DNA of 38,313 nucleotides from an uncultured Lachnospiraceae bacterium (GTDB lineage: Bacteria > Bacillota > Clostridia > Lachnospirales > Lachnospiraceae). Of this stretch, positions 34,675 through 38,313 are shown in pieces; position 1 is the first letter of the stretch; each line of letters starts with the position of its first letter. Location of the stretch: the NCBI GenBank assembly GCA_902766735.1, contig CACXEU010000035.1:1-38313 (forward strand), read 5' to 3'. The notes beneath the pieces were generated by a model, which worked only from the letters and a program-made list of their open reading frames with translations, was not told the DNA's origin and ran no database searches. The position numbers and the translations under genes were made by a program.

Positions 34675-37600
34675 TTAGTTATTTAAGATCACTGGGAATA
34701 CTTCAATTTCGTATAAGGAATATCCGTATCCTGTAGCTTTCTGAATTCCTTTTATTCTGATATATCTGGTATACTCCGGAAGAAATGCTTCTGTCGTATT
34801 CAGCATTGAATTATTTCTTGTACTTCTCTTATCATACCAGTCATTTCCATTTACTGAGAACTGTAAATCATAATCTTTTCCCATAGCCGTTTCCCAATAA
34901 AGTTTTACCATACCAATAGGAATTTCCTCGCCTAAATCTACCACAATCCATTCATCATCTGTCCACTGAGAAGACCAACGTGTACTCATATCACCATCTA
35001 TGGTCTTACCTGCACTTAAATCACCATTTTCTTCGCTCGATGCATATGCGGTTTTTCCTGTGGCAATATTTGTATTGGAAAGCGTATATCCGGAATAAAC
35101 ATATCTTCTAGTATACTCCGTTGTTGTTTCCGGAACCGTTGTCTGTTCTATAGTTGTAGGAACCTCTGTTGTTTCAGGAGCTGTTGTTGTTTCTCCACCT
35201 TTTCCATAAACCTCCATTTCATAAATGGAATATCCATATGTTGTATTACGACTGGTTCCAGCCACCTTTACGTATCTTGCATATACGCCACCAAGATAAT
35301 CTGTTGTATTTTCTTCATTCTGACTATTGCTTGTAATCTTATTCCATGTCGTACCATTTATGGAAATATAAACATCATAAGATGCAGCTCTTGCAGCTTC
35401 CCACTTAATGTTCATTCTCCCCACCTGATAAATGGAACCAAGGTCAACATAAATCCATTCATCATCTGTCCACTGGGAAGACCATCTTGTACCTTCATCA
35501 CCATCAAAAGCCTTACCGGCAATCAGGTCATCGTTTTCATTGGATGATGCGTAAGCTGTTTTGTTTAATGCAAGATTCACAGCTGGAATAGTTGTCTCTT
35601 CTGTGGTTGTTTCTGTTTGAGCTTCCGTTGTTACTTCTTCTGTGGTCGGCTCAGTTGTTAGGTAATGATCCCAAACAATTGCTGTGGAGTATGTGGCGGC
35701 AATATCTGAAACTTCTCCTTTATATTTTGATCGAACAGCATAACTTAAGCCTCCAGCTCTACCAACGCTATTTTCAAGAATAATTGTATTATCAGTTACC
35801 GTTGCCACCTTTGTTCCTTCATCATAAACGTCATATTCATAACCTTTTGCAATCATTCTTGCATCAACATCCCATGTTAATTTCACTCTGTGATAGCCTA
35901 AAATTTCTGCACGTAAATTCTTCGGTGCGTATATCGGTTCTTCTAAAGTACAGCTATCCGCAGGTCTAGTGTATGTCTTGTCTGCCCATACCTGAATTTC
36001 TTTCAGTGAAATGGTTTCATTGCAATTGGTATATTCAATCTTGATTGATTTCAATTTCCGTGCGTCAATTCCGTTGTAAGTTAAGTTATATACGAGTTTA
36101 TTTGCGGCAATTGTTCCTGAACTGCTATAACCAAGATTTGAATAAGTCACTCCATTTGTAGAATAATAAATTTTAAAATTAGCAGAATAAGAATTTGCAT
36201 AATGTAATACGATTCTATGTGCATCAATTGTTTCATTAAAATTCAACACAATATTCTGCGTTGCACCGCTTGCAACCGCCCCCAATGTTTCCACGTTCTC
36301 ATCAACCAAATTGCTAGCCGGGTATTGTGAAACAGGATTTGATACTGTCACATTTGCCTGTGATGCGATATTAAATTCATCTGCTTCTTCCCCTTCAAAT
36401 GTTCCTACCAGGTCATAATCATCTGCTACTCTTACACACTTTTCGGCATTTACAATACCGTGACTGAATTGTGCGTTTGTTTCGAAATCTGCAATATGTC
36501 GATCTGTATTTTGCATAATTCGTCCCACATCATACGGTAATAAATCCGGATTTACTGATAACATCATTGCCGCAACACCTGTTGTGGCTGGAGAAGAAAA
36601 TGAAGTACCGTTCATTAATGTAATACTATTATTGTCGTATGATAAACACGGAATGGAAGCTCCCGGCGCACAGATATCCTTCTCACTTCCATAATTAGAG
36701 AATGATGCTCTAATATTTGTTGAATAAGTTGCTCCTACAGAGATGACATATTTGGAATCTGAAGGATAGTGAATTTCAGAACTATTGTCATTTCCGGCGC
36801 TGGATATTAAAACAATTCCAGCATTGTACAATTTTCTCAAATAATAGTCGTATGATGAGTTTACGCCCAAACTACCAAAACTCATATTGACTGCTTTTGC
36901 ACCATGCTCATAAGCGTAATTCAATCCTTCAAACACTGCACTGTTTGGAAGAAGATATTTGTCACGATCCGGATAATAATCCCCTGCCTGAATTGCCAGA
37001 ATTTCCGTAACACTATTATCGTATCCGCTACCAACACCTGCAATCAACTTTCCATTGTTTGCTTCCGCAGCAATCGTACCAATAACCGCTGTACCATGAT
37101 ACTGCTGACTATTATATGTAACCTCTCTGATTGGTTTTTTTGCAACCATATCATAAGAATCGTCTGTGATTACGTTTGTGATATCCGGATTATCATAATA
37201 ACAACCGATATCAATAACAGCAACTTTAACTTTCTGATGTGCATGCGTACTCAGATAATCCCATGCACCTTTCACACGCATATTGTCAAAATGAAATGCT
37301 TCTGTCAAATTATCATTAGTCATTGCAGTAACTGTAGTGCTGGAATTTGTTTCCGGACTCATAGTATCCTGCGAAGCAATTTGTGGATTTTCAATTTCAG
37401 TTGGTTCTGCCAAATCATTGCTGTCTGCAGCCTTTACAAAGCTAAATTCTGAAAAATCTTTTGAAGCCTGATCAACTGTTTTTGACATAGAAATCTCAAT
37501 AACACTCATATACTCACCCGTATGAATCTTAAAACATTTCTTTAATTTAGCATCCTGGGATTTACATACAGCTTTAATATCCTCTTTTGAAACATTCGCA

Positions 37601-38034
37601 TCAAAAATCGCTGTAATCTCTCCCGGGACAAACCCATTTTTTGATCCTTTAGAACGTTCCTTCGCAGCTTTTTCATAATTTACAGCGACTTTCCCTGCTC
37701 TTTTGTCCAGGTTATTCACGAAAGCTTTTAACTGCTTCTTATCATCCTTTTTGTAGAAGGAAGTCATCGCTGAATTCAATGCTGCATTATAGTCTTCTTT
37801 GTTCTTATAAGAATTTACTTCTTTTGCAGCATTTTTACCGTCTACTAAAGCTTCCTTTGCCACGCCATCAAGTTCCTCATTTGACAATTTTGATACTTTA
37901 ATTTCATCATAAACTGTCTTCTGTTTTGCCACTGCTGTAGTAGTTGTCTTCTTTGGTGCAAATACACTAAGACCACCGACTAGAAGAGTTAGTGTTAAAA
38001 CTACAGCTAAAAACTTTTTGATTTTACTGTTCAT
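34675..38034 (-). CDS. Large secreted S8 subtilisin-like protease with three discoidin-type domains
   Basis: 1119 residues. Signal peptide about 1-36; propeptide region about 40-205. The S8 catalytic domain (about 245-535) has Asp275 (AVIDIG), His313 (YHGTAV), the oxyanion Asn415 (SSAGN) and Ser478 (NGTSFSSPA). It is followed by an F5/8 type C-like domain (about 560-685), an FN3 domain (about 702-783), a Thr/Glu-rich linker (about 791-817), a second F5/8C/CBM32 domain (818-943), another Thr-rich linker (948-975) and a third (986-1113). The last two are closely related copies. No LPXTG or SLH anchor is seen, so it is probably released or held by glycan binding. Substrate unknown; host or microbial glycoproteins are plausible. 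GGGAGG lies six bases before the ATG. Confidence 0.92.
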   Translation of the reverse strand: MNSKIKKFLAVVLTLTLLVGGLSVFAPKKTTTTAVAKQKTVYDEIKVSKLSNEELDGVAKEALVDGKNAAKEVNSYKNKEDYNAALNSAMTSFYKKDDKKQLKAFVNNLDKRAGKVAVNYEKAAKERSKGSKNGFVPGEITAIFDANVSKEDIKAVCKSQDAKLKKCFKIHTGEYMSVIEISMSKTVDQASKDFSEFSFVKAADSNDLAEPTEIENPQIASQDTMSPETNSSTTVTAMTNDNLTEAFHFDNMRVKGAWDYLSTHAHQKVKVAVIDIGCYYDNPDITNVITDDSYDMVAKKPIREVTYNSQQYHGTAVIGTIAAEANNGKLIAGVGSGYDNSVTEILAIQAGDYYPDRDKYLLPNSAVFEGLNYAYEHGAKAVNMSFGSLGVNSSYDYYLRKLYNAGIVLISSAGNDNSSEIHYPSDSKYVISVGATYSTNIRASFSNYGSEKDICAPGASIPCLSYDNNSITLMNGTSFSSPATTGVAAMMLSVNPDLLPYDVGRIMQNTDRHIADFETNAQFSHGIVNAEKCVRVADDYDLVGTFEGEEADEFNIASQANVTVSNPVSQYPASNLVDENVETLGAVASGATQNIVLNFNETIDAHRIVLHYANSYSANFKIYYSTNGVTYSNLGYSSSGTIAANKLVYNLTYNGIDARKLKSIKIEYTNCNETISLKEIQVWADKTYTRPADSCTLEEPIYAPKNLRAEILGYHRVKLTWDVDARMIAKGYEYDVYDEGTKVATVTDNTIILENSVGRAGGLSYAVRSKYKGEVSDIAATYSTAIVWDHYLTTEPTTEEVTTEAQTETTTEETTIPAVNLALNKTAYASSNENDDLIAGKAFDGDEGTRWSSQWTDDEWIYVDLGSIYQVGRMNIKWEAARAASYDVYISINGTTWNKITSNSQNEENTTDYLGGVYARYVKVAGTSRNTTYGYSIYEMEVYGKGGETTTAPETTEVPTTIEQTTVPETTTEYTRRYVYSGYTLSNTNIATGKTAYASSEENGDLSAGKTIDGDMSTRWSSQWTDDEWIVVDLGEEIPIGMVKLYWETAMGKDYDLQFSVNGNDWYDKRSTRNNSMLNTTEAFLPEYTRYIRIKGIQKATGYGYSLYEIEVFPVILNN
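34946..35484. repeat. Direct repeat encoding two CBM32 domains
   Basis: The 32 bases at 34946-34977 and 35453-35484 differ at one position. Similarity continues for about 70 bases beyond. The 507-base offset equals 169 codons, one domain plus linker, showing in-frame domain duplication within the subtilase gene. Confidence 0.8.
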
Positions 38035-38065
38035 AAAAAACCTCCCTTTTGTAAAAATTTATTGC

Positions 38066-38074
38066 ATTTTACCA
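38066..38074 (-). promoter_or_regulatory. Possible extended -10 of the subtilase gene
   Basis: Minus strand TGG-TAAAAT, an extended -10 box 32 bases before the ATG. The -35 position (AACACA) is poor, so an activator may be needed. Confidence 0.35.
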
Positions 38075-38122
38075 TATTTGTTTGGTTTTGTGTTGATTTT
38101 TTAGAAAAGCGTTCGTTTTTCA

Positions 38123-38172
38123 CACTTTTTCTTAAAAATATCCACTTTTTCTAAATATTTTTAACTTTTTTG
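38123..38172. repeat. Three 20-base-phased repeats upstream of the subtilase gene
   Basis: CACTTTTTCT occurs at 38123-38132 and again exactly 20 bases later at 38143-38152; a 7/10 match (AACTTTTTTG) follows 20 bases later at 38163. Spacing of about two helical turns is typical of direct-repeat regulator sites. AT-rich sequence makes chance possible. Confidence 0.4.
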
Positions 38173-38202
38173 TGAAATACATTACGGTTATAAGAATTTA
38201 GC

Positions 38203-38313
38203 AAAAAAGGATGCCACCTCGTACAATGTGATATGCTCCCTGTCAAGTAGACAGGATAAATATCTAAAATGAGTGTTTAGAGAATGACCATACTTCGTAT
38301 GAGGTATGGTCAT
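38203..38313. other. Structured non-coding end of window
   Basis: It contains AAAAAA-GGATGCC (38203-38215), a CCTGTC-AAGTA-GACAGG hairpin (38239-38255), and ATGACCATAC/GTATGGTCAT arms (38284-38293, 38304-38313) whose right arm ends exactly at the window edge. Read on the minus strand the T-run at 38203-38208 could end a terminator of a gene outside the window. The 38230-38255 stretch also resembles insertion-sequence ends. Not resolved. Confidence 0.35.

Noticed and set aside
38203..38255. T-box riboswitch on the minus strand (GAGGTGGCATCC near a T-run)
   Set aside because: The antiterminator consensus is incomplete, no stem I specifier loop is visible, and the downstream gene is a protease, not an amino acid gene.

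Overview
The window is AT-rich DNA from a low-GC Gram-positive anaerobe. The gene families and their style fit class Clostridia, most likely family Lachnospiraceae: a DUF5721-like protein, a TrpB2-type tryptophan synthase beta chain, an ABC-class ATPase of the COG3044 type, Lys-rich secreted proteins with FN3 modules, strong AGGAGG ribosome binding sites, and a possible sporulation-type promoter. This placement is inferred from protein resemblance; no 16S gene is present. Most genes read on the minus strand. Almost everything looks like chromosomal housekeeping DNA. No CRISPR array, prophage or complete insertion sequence is seen.

Layout. 1-2990: a tRNA-Thr gene (minus), a small conserved protein that appears to be transcribed without a leader, and htpG (Hsp90) behind a perfect CIRCE operator. 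2993-5338: two secreted proteins (BspA-like leucine-rich repeat; GH16 glucanase). 5383-9255: trpB2 overlapping a tRNA-dihydrouridine synthase gene, with argH divergent from them. 9298-12525: a polar amino acid ABC transporter and an MscS channel. 12603-19411: serC-serA and leuB-ilvD-ilvB. 19599-22563: yajC, tgt and an FN3/L,D-transpeptidase gene. 22795-23892: aroC. 23943-28465: glyA followed by a poorly described cluster of three related small membrane proteins around a COG3044-type ATPase. 28598-30389: a Cys-rich protein with a possible sigma-K promoter, divergent from a coiled-coil protein. 30411-32638: nitroreductase, thiamine pyrophosphokinase, and azlC-azlD. 32731-32904: four back-to-back palindromes. 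32930-34489: ilvN-ilvC. 34675-38034: a very large secreted subtilase with three discoidin-type domains. The last 280 bases are an AT-rich upstream region with phased repeats and a palindrome cut by the window edge.

How the genes work together. Much of the window concerns amino acid supply. It holds BCAA synthesis (ilvB, ilvN, ilvC, ilvD, leuB, split over two loci), a probable BCAA exporter (azlCD), serine and glycine (serC, serA, glyA), arginine (argH), chorismate (aroC), a TrpB homologue and an amino acid importer. A second theme is the cell envelope (LRR protein, GH16, L,D-transpeptidase, subtilase).

The best candidates for something undescribed are: the ATPase plus DUF3592-like membrane protein cluster at 23943-27220, including a first gene whose start region is disrupted and overlaps the glyA terminator; the leaderless gene at 303; the htpG control region, in which a CIRCE element also looks like the upstream terminator; and the palindrome array downstream of ilvC.
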